Origin: Agapanthus africanus
Lineage: Eukaryota > Streptophyta > Magnoliopsida > Asparagales > Amaryllidaceae
Length of the DNA stretch: 64,000 bases
Reading direction: 5' to 3'
Assembly (NCBI GenBank): GCA_030015575.1
Contig: CM057342.1
Coordinates: 264,640,867 to 264,704,866 of the forward strand
The notes under the pieces were generated by a model. That model did no database searches, had not been told where the DNA came from, and saw nothing but the letters and a program-made list of their open reading frames with translations. Made by a program: the position numbers and the translations under genes. Positions 33,571 to 45,752 of this stretch are shown here, piece by piece (within the stretch, counting starts at the first letter, position 1; the number at the start of each line of letters is the position of its first letter).

Positions 33571-33752
33571 CTAAGGGTCTCATAAAAACATTTTCTCCCT
33601 ACGAGTCGAGAAGATCTCGCAGGTGTATTTCTCTTTAGGAATTGTGGGGATTCCTAAGTGTGTTGCTCCTTTATTAGTTGTAAGGGTCTCACACGGGGAT
33701 TTTCTCCTCACAAGATCGAGAGGACTTTACGAGTGTATTTTATCTCTTCTCA
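33571..33752. repeat. Hairpin cassette in the A 3' region
   Basis: The same design as the four B cassettes: about five hairpins including CTACGAG..CTCGCAG and TTAGGAAT..ATTCCTAA with GTGGGG loops. It is followed by a CCCTTTCGGG unit (33760-33870) and a GTATAC/GTAGGGC module (33905-33957). The module order is like B's 24.3-25.0 kb. Confidence 0.8.
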
Positions 33753-33989
33753 CGAGTTTGAGCCCTTTCGGGTTTTAACAAACCCGCCGGCAGTCATGCT
33801 GTTTTTACTCACGGAACCCTTTCGGATTTTCATCTGTGCCCATTTTGCTTATGCACATACCTTTTTTCATCGCCGGAAGGACTTGGGAGAGATAAGGGTC
33901 ATTTGCGCCTGTGGATTATATACGGTTTTATAGGCTGTATGATCCGGACCGTAGGGCCGGTGTGCTCGATTCATCTGCGACTTGGAGCA

Positions 33990-34971
33990 TTCATGCGTAG
34001 TATTTCTTGAGGTATCAGCCATTAATTGGTGGCATGAGCCTTTCTCCCTCGGCACTTCTTAGTTGGCAGGATCCTCCGTCGAACACTTTCTCGATGATGT
34101 ATGTCCCTTCCTCATTTGGCTCGAATTTTTTCTTGACATGTAGATTGGGGATGATCGGTCTTTTGAGGACCAACACCAATTTTCCTTTCTTGAAAGTACG
34201 GAGACGGGTCATCTTGTCATAGGCCCATGACATTTGGGCTCGATACAACTCCAGATTTTGCTGTACTGTGAGCCTCCTTTTTTCGAGGGTATCGAGCTCT
34301 TCGGACCGAAGGAGGACGTTTTCCTCCGCCGTCAACTGATGTTGGACAGCCGTTCTTAGGCTTTGGTAATTCGATTTCGAGGGGGAGGATTGCCTCCACT
34401 CCGAAGAGTAATGAGTATAAAGTGGACTGAGTTGGAGTGTGGTGCGTGGTACGATATGCCCACAACGTCTCGTGGAGCTTGAGATTCCAGTCTCTCTTGT
34501 TGGCTGAAGCATTTTTCTTCAGGAGCTTGCACAGAGTTTTATTGAAGGCTTCGGCTAGCCCATTGGCTCTTGGATTATAGATGGAGGAATATCTCTAGTT
34601 TATCTTGTGTTGAGTAGCAAACCTTGAGAGTTTGAAGCTCTTGAAAGAAGGCTCGTTATCATAAATGATTCTTCTAGGAGTACCGAAGTGGTATAGAATA
34701 TTTGCCGGAAGAACGTCAGAATATCTTCTGTCTTGACTTCTTTTAGCGGGACAGCTTCAGCCCATCTGGAGAATTAGTCAGTTGCGGCCAATATGAACCG
34801 GTGGTGTTTGGATGATGAAGGATCAATTAGACCAACTATGTTGGTGCCCCAAATTTCGATAGGCCATGATGCCACCGTAGGATGCAGCAGATTGGGATGC
34901 TTGTGAATGAAGTCACCATGAATTTGGCAGAGATGACACCTCCTTGCATGCTCTTCGCAATCCCTTATCAT
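33990..34971 (-). pseudogene. Integrase region of element A
   Basis: Minus strand. The right part carries the end of the zinc-binding domain (EHARRCHLCQIHGDFIH) and the start of the catalytic core. The left part is the C-terminal region typical of Ty3/gypsy integrase (MTRLRTFKKGKLVLVLKRP). Broken. Confidence 0.8.
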
Positions 34972-35460
34972 GGTAGGCTAACAATAACCAAGCCGTTTAA
35001 TTTGAAGCCGCATTTTAGGGCCAGATTGGTGAGCTCCGCAAACGCCCGAGTGAACTTCTTTCATGACATTTTAGGTTTCGGCCAATGACAGACACCTGAG
35101 CCAGAGTTTGTCATATGATCTGCGGTATAGCGTATTATTTACAAATACGTATCGGAGAGCTTTCTTCTTCAGCTAAGCCCTCGCAGATTTTTCTTCAGGC
35201 AACTTGTCGTATCGTAGGTACTCTATGAAGGGCTCTCTTCAATCGGGCTCGTCTTGAATGATCAGAACATTTTCGGCAGGATTGCTCTTTTGTTCTGCGC
35301 TTTTCTCTTCTCGTAAAACTGGGGGCAGAATTTGCCGACTCCTGACTGTGATCAGAATTTCATTCATGTCGGGATCAACCGGCTCTTTGGCTAGACAAGC
35401 GAGTATGACTGCTTTCCCGTTCAACCCCCTAGGAACTCTCATTAGTTTAATGTGGGTAAA

Positions 35461-35820
35461 TTATTTCATGAGTTCCACCACCCGGCTTCTGTATCGAGCT
35501 AATTCGGGTTTATATATCTTGTAGTCACCGCTCACTTGGTTGACGACAACTTGGGAATCACCGTAGACCCATAGCCGAAGCATTTCCATTTCTATAGTGA
35601 GCTCCAGGCCAGCGATCAGGGATTCATACTCAGCCTCGTTATTTGTGCGAGGCTCGATTAGAGCGAAAGAACGTCGTAGGGTTCCTCTCGATGGCATGAT
35701 GAACACTAATCCTGTCCCTGCTTTTATCTCCGGGACGCTAGATTTGTTAGAGGTCTTTATTGATGAGGCTCTATCGAAGTAGAGCTCCCAACATGGCTCG
35801 TCATCCTTGAGGTGCAGCAC
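35461..35820 (-). pseudogene. Archaeal-type (second) RNase H of element A
   Basis: Minus strand, 119 codons open. Family marks include WELYFDRASS, the TNNEAEYESLIAGLELT segment and the WVYGDSQVVVNQV segment. This extra RNase H between the usual RNase H and integrase is specific to Tat-type elements. Confidence 0.85.
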
Positions 35821-35939
35821 TTGTTCGTTGGGTAACTCACAATTGAACGATGACCATTCTGGTATGGATGAGCTGGAAGGAAGTCGGCGAGGGTTTGTCC
35901 TTTTACTGCTTTCTGAGGAGTATAGATTATGTCAAATTC

Positions 35940-36430
35940 AAGCAACATGATAGCCTATCTTGCCATTCTACCGGTTAGACTTGCTTTTGTCATTAAGTGT
36001 TTGAGCGGGTTGACCTTGGAGATCAGCATAACCCGATGAGCGAGCAGATAGTGTCTCAGCTTCTTCACAGTGAATATCAGAGCCAGGCAATGCTTTTTGA
36101 TCGGCGAATATTTGTGTTCCGCCTTGACTAAAGTTCGACTGAGGTAGTAGAGAGCATTTTCTTTTCCCTCCTAGTTGTTCTGGGTAATGTGCGCACCGAG
36201 TGACTCATCTAGCGCGGCTGTATAGAGAATCAACGGTTTATTTGAGATGAGTGCAGCAAATACTGGAGGGTGCGACATGTACTGTATGATGCTTTCGAAC
36301 GCTTCTTGACATTCGGCATCCCAGACGAAAGGAGCTCCTTTCTTCATGACCTTCGAGAAGGGCCTGCATCTTTCCGATAGGTTCGAGATGAACCTTCGTA
36401 TGTAAGATACCTTACCCTGAAAGGATCTTA
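35940..36430 (-). pseudogene. First RNase H/connection region of element A
   Basis: Minus strand between RT and the second RNase H. It shows phrases of the standard Ty3/gypsy RNase H, such as ALDESLGAHITQN and KLRHYLLAHRVMLI. Broken. Confidence 0.65.
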
Positions 36431-36431
36431 G

Positions 36432-37307
36432 CTATGTCAGATTCTTTGGAAGAGACATCTCCATGATGGCCTTTATTTTGGATTGGTCAACTTCAACCCC
36501 CTGATGTCGGACTATGAAGCCTAAGAATTTTCCTGATGACACGCCAAAAGTGCACTTTAAAGGATTCATCTTCAGATCGCGTTCTCTCGGTCTGGTAAAA
36601 ACGCTCCTAAGATCATGGATGTGATCGGCCTGGGTTTTAGTCTTGATGACCAAGTCATCGACATAACATTCGACAACTTTATGGATTAAGTTGTCAAAGA
36701 TCTTGGTCATTGCCCTTTGATATGTGGCGCCTGCATTCTTCTGTCCAAATGGCATCACTTTGTAACAGTATATGTCGATAGGGGTTTGAAATGTTGTATG
36801 CTTCTCATCCTTAGGCAACATTTTTATCTGATTGTACCCAGATGAGCCATCCATGAAGGTGAACAACTTATAATTTGAGATATCGTCTACCATCATTTTC
36901 ATGATCGGTAACGAGAAGTCGTCTTTAGGACATGCCTTGTTAAGGTCTCTAAAATCGACACAGACTCGGATCTGCCCATTTTTCTTTTTTACTGAGATGA
37001 TGCATGCGATCCAATCCGCATATTTCTCTTCTCTGATGAAGCCGGCATCGATGAGTTTCTTTGTTTCCTCGACGACCTTTTTCTCTGGCTCCCTTCTCAT
37101 TCTTCGAGGAGTTTGTTTGACTGGCTTGGCATCAGGAGATATAGCCAACTTATGCACGGCCACTTCAGGAGAAAGGCCAGGCATTTCTTTGTACGTCCAT
37201 GTGAAGCAGTCGACGAACTCATGCAGTAAGGCAATTATCTGTTCTTTCATTTTCTCTGACAAGAGTGAGCTGATATAGGTTGGCGTTAGATTATCGGGCG
37301 TTCCCAA
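36432..37307 (-). pseudogene. Reverse transcriptase region of element A
   Basis: Minus strand, 291 codons open. Contains the Ty3/gypsy RT series: DAGFIREEKYADWIACIISV, VCVDFRDLNKACPKDDFSLP, MDGSSGYNQIKM, FGQKNAGATYQRAM and the catalytic YVDD box (ECYVDDLVIKT). The upstream MPGLSPEVAVHKLAISPDA is the usual RT lead-in of Tat-type elements. Part of a broken element. Confidence 0.9.
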
Positions 37308-37573
37308 ATTAACCTCGGTTAGCTTGTCGAGGTTGCTTATCCCCCATCTTCGAGCTCTCGAGGGGATTCTTCTGGTTCAGCTAGCTCGTCGTCATAATTT
37401 GACTTTTCACTGGCTTCACCAACATGGATCATGTAACATGCTATGATATCAGGTTGAATGAAACCTATGACCTATCTGTCTGGGATTCGTCCATCGATAA
37501 GTGATTGGACCTGAGGCGGATGCCATAGCGCTTAATAAAACTTCGCTTCGGAGTTCGTTTGATATAGCCGACA

Positions 37574-39683
37574 TGGTAGGGTTCCTAGCGCCTTAGCCGT
37601 CGACCGCGACCATTGCGGAATGAAAAATTTTGGTGTTTAAAAACTTGGCGCTAGAAACAACTACCTAGAATCGAAACCAAACATGAAACTAGCAAGCTAC
37701 AAAGATGTTATCTACTGTAATAGAGTTGTTTTACTAAAAGATCCGTGTTCTTCGGTCTTCTACCCTCTTTCTTAGCTCCTTGAGGTCTCCTTGATCGAGC
37801 TTGACCATCGGTCTTCCTCCGTCGAAGATGTTCCACCCGAGGAATGTGGTTCATGGCTCTAACTCCACCCTAAAAATCTAGTGAAGAAATTAGGGACTCT
37901 AGATTGCTAATCTAAAGTGTTTAGAGATATAATGAGTTTTTCTAAGTGTATATCTATCTCTCTTCCATCCTTGATTCTCAACTTATGAGATGGTAGGGTG
38001 GAAGATCAAGATGAAGGAGGAGGATCTCAAGAAAGGCTAGTGAGGAGAAATGAGGCAAATGGTGAGAATGTTTCATGAAAAAAAACAACCAAGTCTTCAT
38101 CCAACATCCAAATAAGAGTATGATATGAAGCATGGTTTTGTATAAACCATTTTCCAAATAAAATAAAGCAACCATACTTGAATAGTTTGCAGAAATGAAT
38201 TTTCAATTCATTTGTCAACACTATTCAAGCATGGTTCTCACCATTCTCTCTTCACTACCTTTACACCTCATTTTCCATTTAAATTATTAAATGCATAAAT
38301 TAAAATGAGGTGTCCACCTTCTAGAATATTTTCTGTACAAATACGGAATACACTCAACTATATATACATACCCGTATTCGTATCAAAATACGAATACCCA
38401 AAGAGATAGAATAACACAAAAAACATAATACTAGAATATACATATCGAAATATATATACGTAAATTATAAAATCAATTCCTGATTTAATAATCCAGCTCA
38501 ATCCTAAGCCGGCCAGTATTATCAACCATCCGATCAAAAGTCCGAGTAACTAGTACAATCATTCGATCGGAATCCTGCACGTATCAAAATACGGCTACTA
38601 CACCATTTTGCCTGAACCAGGGAAACCCTCTGTGTGGGACTCTAAAGACTCGACAGTATGCCGGTAGTGAGTTACTAGATAAATCCATAACCATAAGCAC
38701 GTCAGCGGCATTAGTTGTATGTAACGGCTATCCGGGTACCTGTCGAAAAGGAAGGCCGACAAGCAAACTCATCCGAATCCCTACTGAGCCTATCCGTGAC
38801 AATCTCTGACAGTCCGGTCTCTTCGTCTAAGAGTATCGAATATCGGGTCTAGGGGGTGGATAAAGTCGGACCCCTAATAATACGATATTTTATGTCGGTG
38901 TGAAGCCCATCACCCACTAAGAAACTACTGATCCAAATCAGTAATTCTCATCTACCATGGCCAAGGATTTCTGGTAATGGCCACCCGTGGACAGCACGAT
39001 ATCAACCCCTAATACTGAGAGAGACGAATCCCCGATGATCCGCTCACTACCTCCTTGTGGCTCGGGGTTGTACCCAACTAAAACCTGTTTGCACGACTCA
39101 TTTGAGCCATGGTAGGGTAGTAATCAAAGCACAGTGGGAACTCACACGAGACAAATGATGATCTCAGGTCAAAAGACTAACCTGTATTCATGTCACCTGA
39201 GAATTGCTATCTGACAATAGGTATAATACCATCTAGCATGTTCCCTGTGAGTCCGTCCAGTGTACCCACCCCCAATGAGCACCTGTATACGATTTTAGGT
39301 GCGAAAGACCAATGGCTGTGGGACCAACTATCGCCCATCGTCGGGGTCTAGAAACGTATACACCAGTCTACTCTGGAATATCGATGCCTAGTCTCGATAC
39401 TTCCACGACTAGGGACATTTAAGGATGTGCTTATAGACTACCCAATCCCTATATGTATGATCGCCATCATAACACTGGTAGTCAAGCAAGAATCATATGG
39501 GCTCTCTCAACATGCAATAGTGATCTGTAATACCATATAATGCATGTACATGATGATAAAGACAAACCAGATAGTATAGTATCATTTTGAGTAAGACTGT
39601 TCTACCCGTATAGGTCCTCCCTCAATCATCACAATCACGTGTCTGCGATTACAATAATTGACTTGAAGGCACTATATCCAACA
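37574..39683 (-). repeat. 3' LTR of element D
   Basis: 2,110 bases. On the minus strand it starts TGTTGGATATAGTGCC, like F, directly after a purine-rich tract (AGTGAAAGTGGAAGAT, plus 39684-39700). Long stretches align with the reverse complement of the F LTR. Confidence 0.8.
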
Positions 39684-39799
39684 ATCTTCCACTTTCACTT
39701 AAGGCTAATTATTGCGGTGTCGCATACTCACAGCCCGTATGATACCGAACGTCCAACTTCTCTACTAATCAGTCTCGCAAAGCACGTTTGTGAAAATAT

Positions 39800-42100
39800 C
39801 GCGTTCGAGAAATAGCCTCACTGAGTGGATCCGCTCTAATGTTTCTATTTTTATCTCTTTATATCTCAACTTCGCGGAGAAAGACTATCTCCCGAAATGA
39901 GCAATATATATCGTAGAATTTGTCTAGATATCTGATGGGACCAAGTTCACAAATGAACTCCAAATCCAACAAACTTCTTAAACTGTATCTTCCACTGAAT
40001 TTAATCAGTATCTTGCACCATGCCTTCTTCAGTATCCGTTTGGACCACCTGTCCAACATACTGCCCCTCAAAAAAGGGAAAACTATTAACTCTGACAGCC
40101 ACTCTTTCATCTAGGTCACCTTGAAATTCTGAAATGATAACCGCCTCCTGAAGGAGGCTGCCGTTACCATATACCAAGAACATCCACTTATGTTCATAAC
40201 TGCTTTCTAATGTTTCTCCTGGATTGGATTAATATATGCTTATTGCAGCCAGTGCAAAAGCAATATCTGGTGTGGTACTTGACATCTAATGATCGGCTCA
40301 ATTGCCCAAGCAAGGGATATGTCAATCATGCAAATCTCTCTCTTCATCAGTCTAGAAGATATCTCTTTAAAGAGGGTGACTCCATCACCTGTGAGTACAC
40401 CACCATGCCAGGAGTCGTCCATTCTAAAAAAAACTTTAGAATAGTGTCAAAATACCCAAATTGGGACACTTCCCAAATCTATATCTAAAACCATAGATTT
40501 AGTGACCGGAATCCCTGATATTTTATTCAGATCCTATGTGGAGAAAACCCTTATGACAATTACTATATAACCGATCGTAGTATAGGAACATCACTTCCTA
40601 TCAGGAGTATGTCATCTGAATACTAGGACATCACTCCTTACTATCTTCTTACCAGGCCCATCTATTGTTCTGATGAAGTCAATCTCTATGAATGTCATAT
40701 CAAAAATAGATGATCTATCTCCGCTATACTTGCTTTAGTCTATAAATAGACATAAGCTACTAACCCACCACGCTTCTGCTGCTCCCACTGACTACAACAA
40801 CCCTCTGGCAGAGTCATATGCCCGTACACTTCTAAAGCTAATTTAGAACGACGTTATATTCATCCACCAACTAGATCTCAAATTCTAGGACAACAGTAGT
40901 GGCAAACTTGGGTCATCAAAACCTCTATGTCCCCGTCTTTGAGGAAACCGAAGTACCTCTCGGGTGGCTGAGGTTACCCACCAAATCTGCAGAGTGGCTA
41001 ATGGATCGTCGAATCCAATTGAATTTTTAGGTTCTACTAAATTTTTAGTAATCGTTTGTGGTTTTGAAATCACTTCCAGTTCTACCATACTCCCACTTGT
41101 GTTTTCTGAAAAGATTTCATTTTACTAAAGAGGTAGCGAGTCAAGAACAATATAACCATTGATCCTCCAAATGGAAGAATATTAACCCTCGTCAAAGCCC
41201 GGAATAACCCACAAACTTTCATTACGGAAATGTTCCTTGAGTTTATCCAGATTCTGGTTTTAAGCATAACCAGGACTACTCCATATACCTTAACATCGTT
41301 AAGATATGAATCCATTCTATATCCAATATAGAAATAATGACATTAATTTAATTTGAACTAGATTCATAAACCATGCAACTGCTTCCAGTGCATATCGACT
41401 AAATGAAAGAAGGCCAAGCAGCATTACTCATTAAGGAGTGTACGTACGGATGAGTAACCTAAGAAAGAAGCAAGTTTTCAAATATCTTACTTATGACGGA
41501 ATACATAGAATAAGTATCTATATCTTCGATCACCCCGAAGAATCCTGATACTTGCAACGTATGGTTCTCTACTTTATTCTTTTACCTATAACTTCTCAAA
41601 ATTTGGACCTTGTATTTCAACGAAACGCTTGTCTAAAACCAGAGAAGTCATAAGTAAATGGAATATAGTACGAGGACCAACCCCTTTGTCCTAATGGACA
41701 TCGGACAACATACAATACTTTGTATAAGTTCACTGAGTTTAATAACTCAAACCATGTGCGTCGTAGGTTGAAAACTGTGTTATGGTTAAGAAGAATTACA
41801 CCGTTGTTGAATGCACCTTACCTAACCATCAACTGATATAGGTAAACGTCATAAACATAATTTCAAAACGTATAGATATATCAGTTTGAAATTGATGCAC
41901 AACAACGAATATTTAAAACCAAATATTTGTCGTTAGGTAAACCCAGGCGATTTCCCCAAATATCACCAATTACAAAGAATTCTGATATATTGAGGATCTA
42001 ATCACCCAATTCCTAATATTCTACTCCCACTCAGCATCTGTAACGCCATATAGATGTGAGAATAGAGTCTGGTAAATACATACCCTAGAGTCAGAATCTA
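39800..42100 (-). pseudogene. Decayed copia pol of element D
   Basis: Minus-strand remnants recognisable by matching F and E: the RNase H area near 40.0-40.2 kb (LVYGNGSLLQEAVI), RT-area sequence near 40.4-40.8 kb, and the integrase C-terminal linker near 41.0-41.1 kb (VVELEV..PQTITKNL type). Very heavily broken. Confidence 0.6.
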
Positions 42101-42216
42101 ATTGGGAAAGCAGTTTTCAATTAACACCGCACAGTAAAACTGAAACATGAAAATGTCTCGATAGGGTGGCCGGGTATTCCTAGTAATGCCTCTTCCACCA
42201 TCCAGATTCATGACAG

Positions 42217-43010
42217 TAGTCGCAATTTTCCTTGCCCTCACTCCAATCCCTTTATATGTCTTTACTTCCTACCTTCTGTATACCATGCTAAGGCTAATTG
42301 GTTTTCTTCCTTCCCTACCTTTTGACACCTGCCTAAGGTTTGGAAGAAGATTATCCAATAAGCGTAATACGTGTACTCTTCTAATATTAAGAGCTTCGCA
42401 ACCTGAGAGAAGGTAAAGAGAAAAAACAATCGAATAATCCTATTCAATTTCTCCAAAACCGGAAATCATCCTCAAACTGAAAAAAGTTTTTTCGAGTTCA
42501 TATGTAACTATACGATGGCATACCCAAGCAATATGGATCTTCATAGTGATATGTAGTGCTCTGGAGAAATGCAAAGGTGAAGTAGGAGTGGCAGGGATGT
42601 ATGCGGCTTCGTCGTGAATGATAGTAGTCGCAATTTCCTTTGCCCTCATTCTAATCTCTTTATATGTCTTTACTTCTTACCTTCTGTACACCATACTTAG
42701 ACCAATTGGTTTTCTTCCATCCCTACCTTTCGGCACCTGCTTATAGTTTGGAAGAAGACTATCCAATAAGCGTAATAGGTATACTCTCCTTATACTAGGA
42801 GCCCTCGCAACCTGAGAGATGGTAAAGAGAAAATATAGCCGAATAATCCTATTCAATTTCACCAGAACCGGAAACCATCCTCGAACTGAAACAAGTTTCT
42901 TCGAGTACATATATAACTATCCGATGTCATACCCAAGTAATATGGATTTTCGTAGTGATACGGAGTGTTCTGGAGAAATGCAAAAGGAAAGTTGGAGTGG
43001 CAGGGATATA
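42217..43010. repeat. Tandem duplication of about 410 bp in element D
   Basis: Two copies starting GTAGTCGCAATTTTCCTTGC (42217) and GTAGTCGCAATTTCCTTTGC (about 42627). F carries the same pair (about 58213-58990). The block encodes no copia domain I know. Confidence 0.8.
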
Positions 43011-43564
43011 TGCGACTTTATCGTAAATCATGACAATCCAAAAGCCAAAGTTTTTAAGAATGTTCGGTTAACTTAGTTTATGATTTTTAGTTTAAGGTCG
43101 GGTCATGGTCGCTGCCAAAGAGAGAGAGAAAAGAAATACTCAACGTGCACTCTAACCTAGACTAGATTGGTTAATCTTTTCATCTAATCAGGATGGTTCC
43201 CACCGTTTCCTCGAATTCTCATTCAAACCCTAAAAGAAGAATTAGTCTGGATTAATCTCACCCTACAAGTTCGCTTATCTTTCGGCCAGGCCAGTGTTGG
43301 TACTTCGGAGGGAGGTGCCCCGTGCTTTCGCATGTACCTAATCAAATAACCTCGTTTTCCCAGAAGCGTAGCCCCGTAAACACCTTTCTAGACACCTACT
43401 TGATTAGCTAATTGCAAAGTGAAAAATTCTCCTAAAGAGTAGAGGATACTCACAGTAGGATCAAGACCCAACTATCATTGTGTGATAATTTTGAAGAAAG
43501 CCTACCAAAAATACTACACTCCAGAATGTATGCAACACTAGCAAGTTTCCTATATGTTTGAAAC

Positions 43565-45752
43565 TATAGGGTTACTAGGCACACGCAAAGGGTCTATAAG
43601 GCATCAACCATGCCCGATTTAAAATTTATTCGTGCCGAACAACCCTAAACCAAGATCTTAGATTAGAGATTTGGTAAAACAAAGCATGTTCAACACTTTA
43701 ACATCTAAGAGTTTGGGATTACAACCTTTGTAGTCCGGTCCTTCACTTCATAAGCTCCGTGTTGTGGTCCCTTCACTGCGATCATCAAGTTCCGGACTCT
43801 CGAGAGGCTCCACGAAGAGAAAAATGCAAGCTTGCTTCCGATCCTCGATAACAAAGATGATCTACCTTGAAATTTCATTAACACAAGCTCTCACCCACTA
43901 AATGAAGTGAACACCTTAATCTAAATGACTAGGATAGATTACGATGATGAAGTAGGAATTTAGCTCTCATTTGTTTTCTTAATCTCACTCATTTTCATCA
44001 CATAAGAAAAACCTAGAAAGCTTTTCAAAAGCTCAAGAAAGAAGAAGAAGAATAGTAATCCTTTTGTGATGAATAATGAAAGTGGTCATATCATTACCAA
44101 AGCAACCATGGCTAAGTCAAGAAAAGACTGAACCATTGTAGAGATCTAACCATGGTTAAGGGTGTGGGTTGGGTTAAGTAAACATCTTGCAAAATATCTT
44201 TGCAAAAACAAAAAGGAAACCTTCTAGAAAGTTCAAGAAAGAACTAACCCAAATCAAACCCTAACCTTATTTAATCTCCACTAAACATGTTGCATTAGTA
44301 ATCATATCATGTTACAATATTATATATCACATATATAATATTTATTGTAACAAAATAAAATAATACAATTAACATATATCGCATATATATCAATGTATTA
44401 CCCGAGTGAAGAAAAGAATCTTTTAGTGAGCTTATATCAGTTAATGTAATTTAATATATCAAATATATAATTATACATTAAGTTATCGAATCAACTCTTG
44501 ATCCGATAATCCGGCTATTTCACAAATAACCGACTAATATAATCTGTATCAGTTCATCGAATCAACCCTTGATCCGATGACCCGGCTATATCACATATAC
44601 CCGGCCGATATCTCATATCGCGAGAATCTAATACGGTATCACATACACGTATTTTTCTCGGTCCTGTACATATCACATATGTGCTCCTACTCCGTTTTGC
44701 CCGAGCCAAGAAACCTCTGTTTAGGACTCTAAATAATCGTCAATACGCTGGCAGTAGGTGATGATCATATCAAACACCCACAAGCTGCAAGCGGTCAGCT
44801 AAACGTAACAGCCACCCAGGTATTGAGCGCTCAGAAGATCAATAAGCAAGCCTGTACTTTCTCCTATGAATCCAGTCAGTAACACTCCCGTACAGTCCGG
44901 TCTCGTCGTCTGTTATGTCGCATATCTCGCCTAGGGGTGGTAAACGTCAGACCCCAGTAGCTTGATAAGTCGTGTCGATATGAGGTCTATAACAGTTCGA
45001 GAAACTACTGATAACACTTACCAGTAAATCTCAGCAACCCTGGCCAGGGATTTCCAGTTATAGCCAATCGAACACTGCGCAACATCAACTCCCTATACCG
45101 GGAGAGACGAATCCCCTCCTATCGCTCATTGCCTCCATGTGATTCGGGACTGTACCCAAAAGCCACCTTTTTGCACGCCCTCTTGGACGTGGTATGATGG
45201 AAATCAAAGCACAGTGGGAATTACACAAGACTCTATGATGATCTCGGGTCTACAGACTACTCTGTACCAGTGTCACCAGAGAACTGCCATCTGACATGAG
45301 GTATAATACCATCTAAGAGTTCTCGGCGAGTCCGTCTAGTGTACCCAGTCTCCACTGAGCACCCATACACCATCCTTGATGTCAAACACCGATGGATATG
45401 GGATCATCCATCGGCCATCATATGGGTCAAGATGCGTATACGCTAGTCTACTCTGGTGTATCGATGCCCTGTCTCGATACACCCTCGACTAGGAATAGTT
45501 ATAGGATGTACCCGTCGACTACTGTGGCCCCACTAGTATGATCTCATCATAGTCCCAGTAGTCGAGTACATATCCAAAGGGCTTTATCAACATGTAACAT
45601 AAAGACAATCAGAGTACATGTTAAGATAAAGTGCAACCAGATAGCGTACTATCATGTCGAGCAAGAAAGTCCTCCCTATATATGTCTAAGCATCCACTAC
45701 AATATACATCATATGTACAGTAATGGCCTCTAGGGCATACATATAACTAACA
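43565..45752 (-). repeat. 3' LTR of element E
   Basis: 2,188 bases, matching 51705-53823 plus 63441-63515. A purine tract (minus strand GCAAATGGGAGAT, plus 45753-45765) adjoins it. Confidence 0.9.

Larger units (their letters stand above)
33273..37573 (-). mobile_element. Element A, pol-bearing body (right of the B insertion)
   Basis: Minus-strand order from right to left: protease-proximal sequence, RT (37307-36432), first RNase H (about 36.4-35.9 kb), a second archaeal-type RNase H (35820-35461), integrase (about 35.0-34.0 kb), and a 3' region with hairpins. Two RNase H domains mark the Tat branch of Ty3/gypsy. B interrupts A at 33273 and D interrupts it at 37574; gag and the 5' LTR would lie past the window. 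Broken in several places besides the two insertions. Confidence 0.85.

Noticed and set aside
42217-43010. Organelle-derived insert (plastid-like phrases)
   Set aside because: I could not match the phrases to any plastid or mitochondrial gene I know; the block is part of D and F by collinearity.
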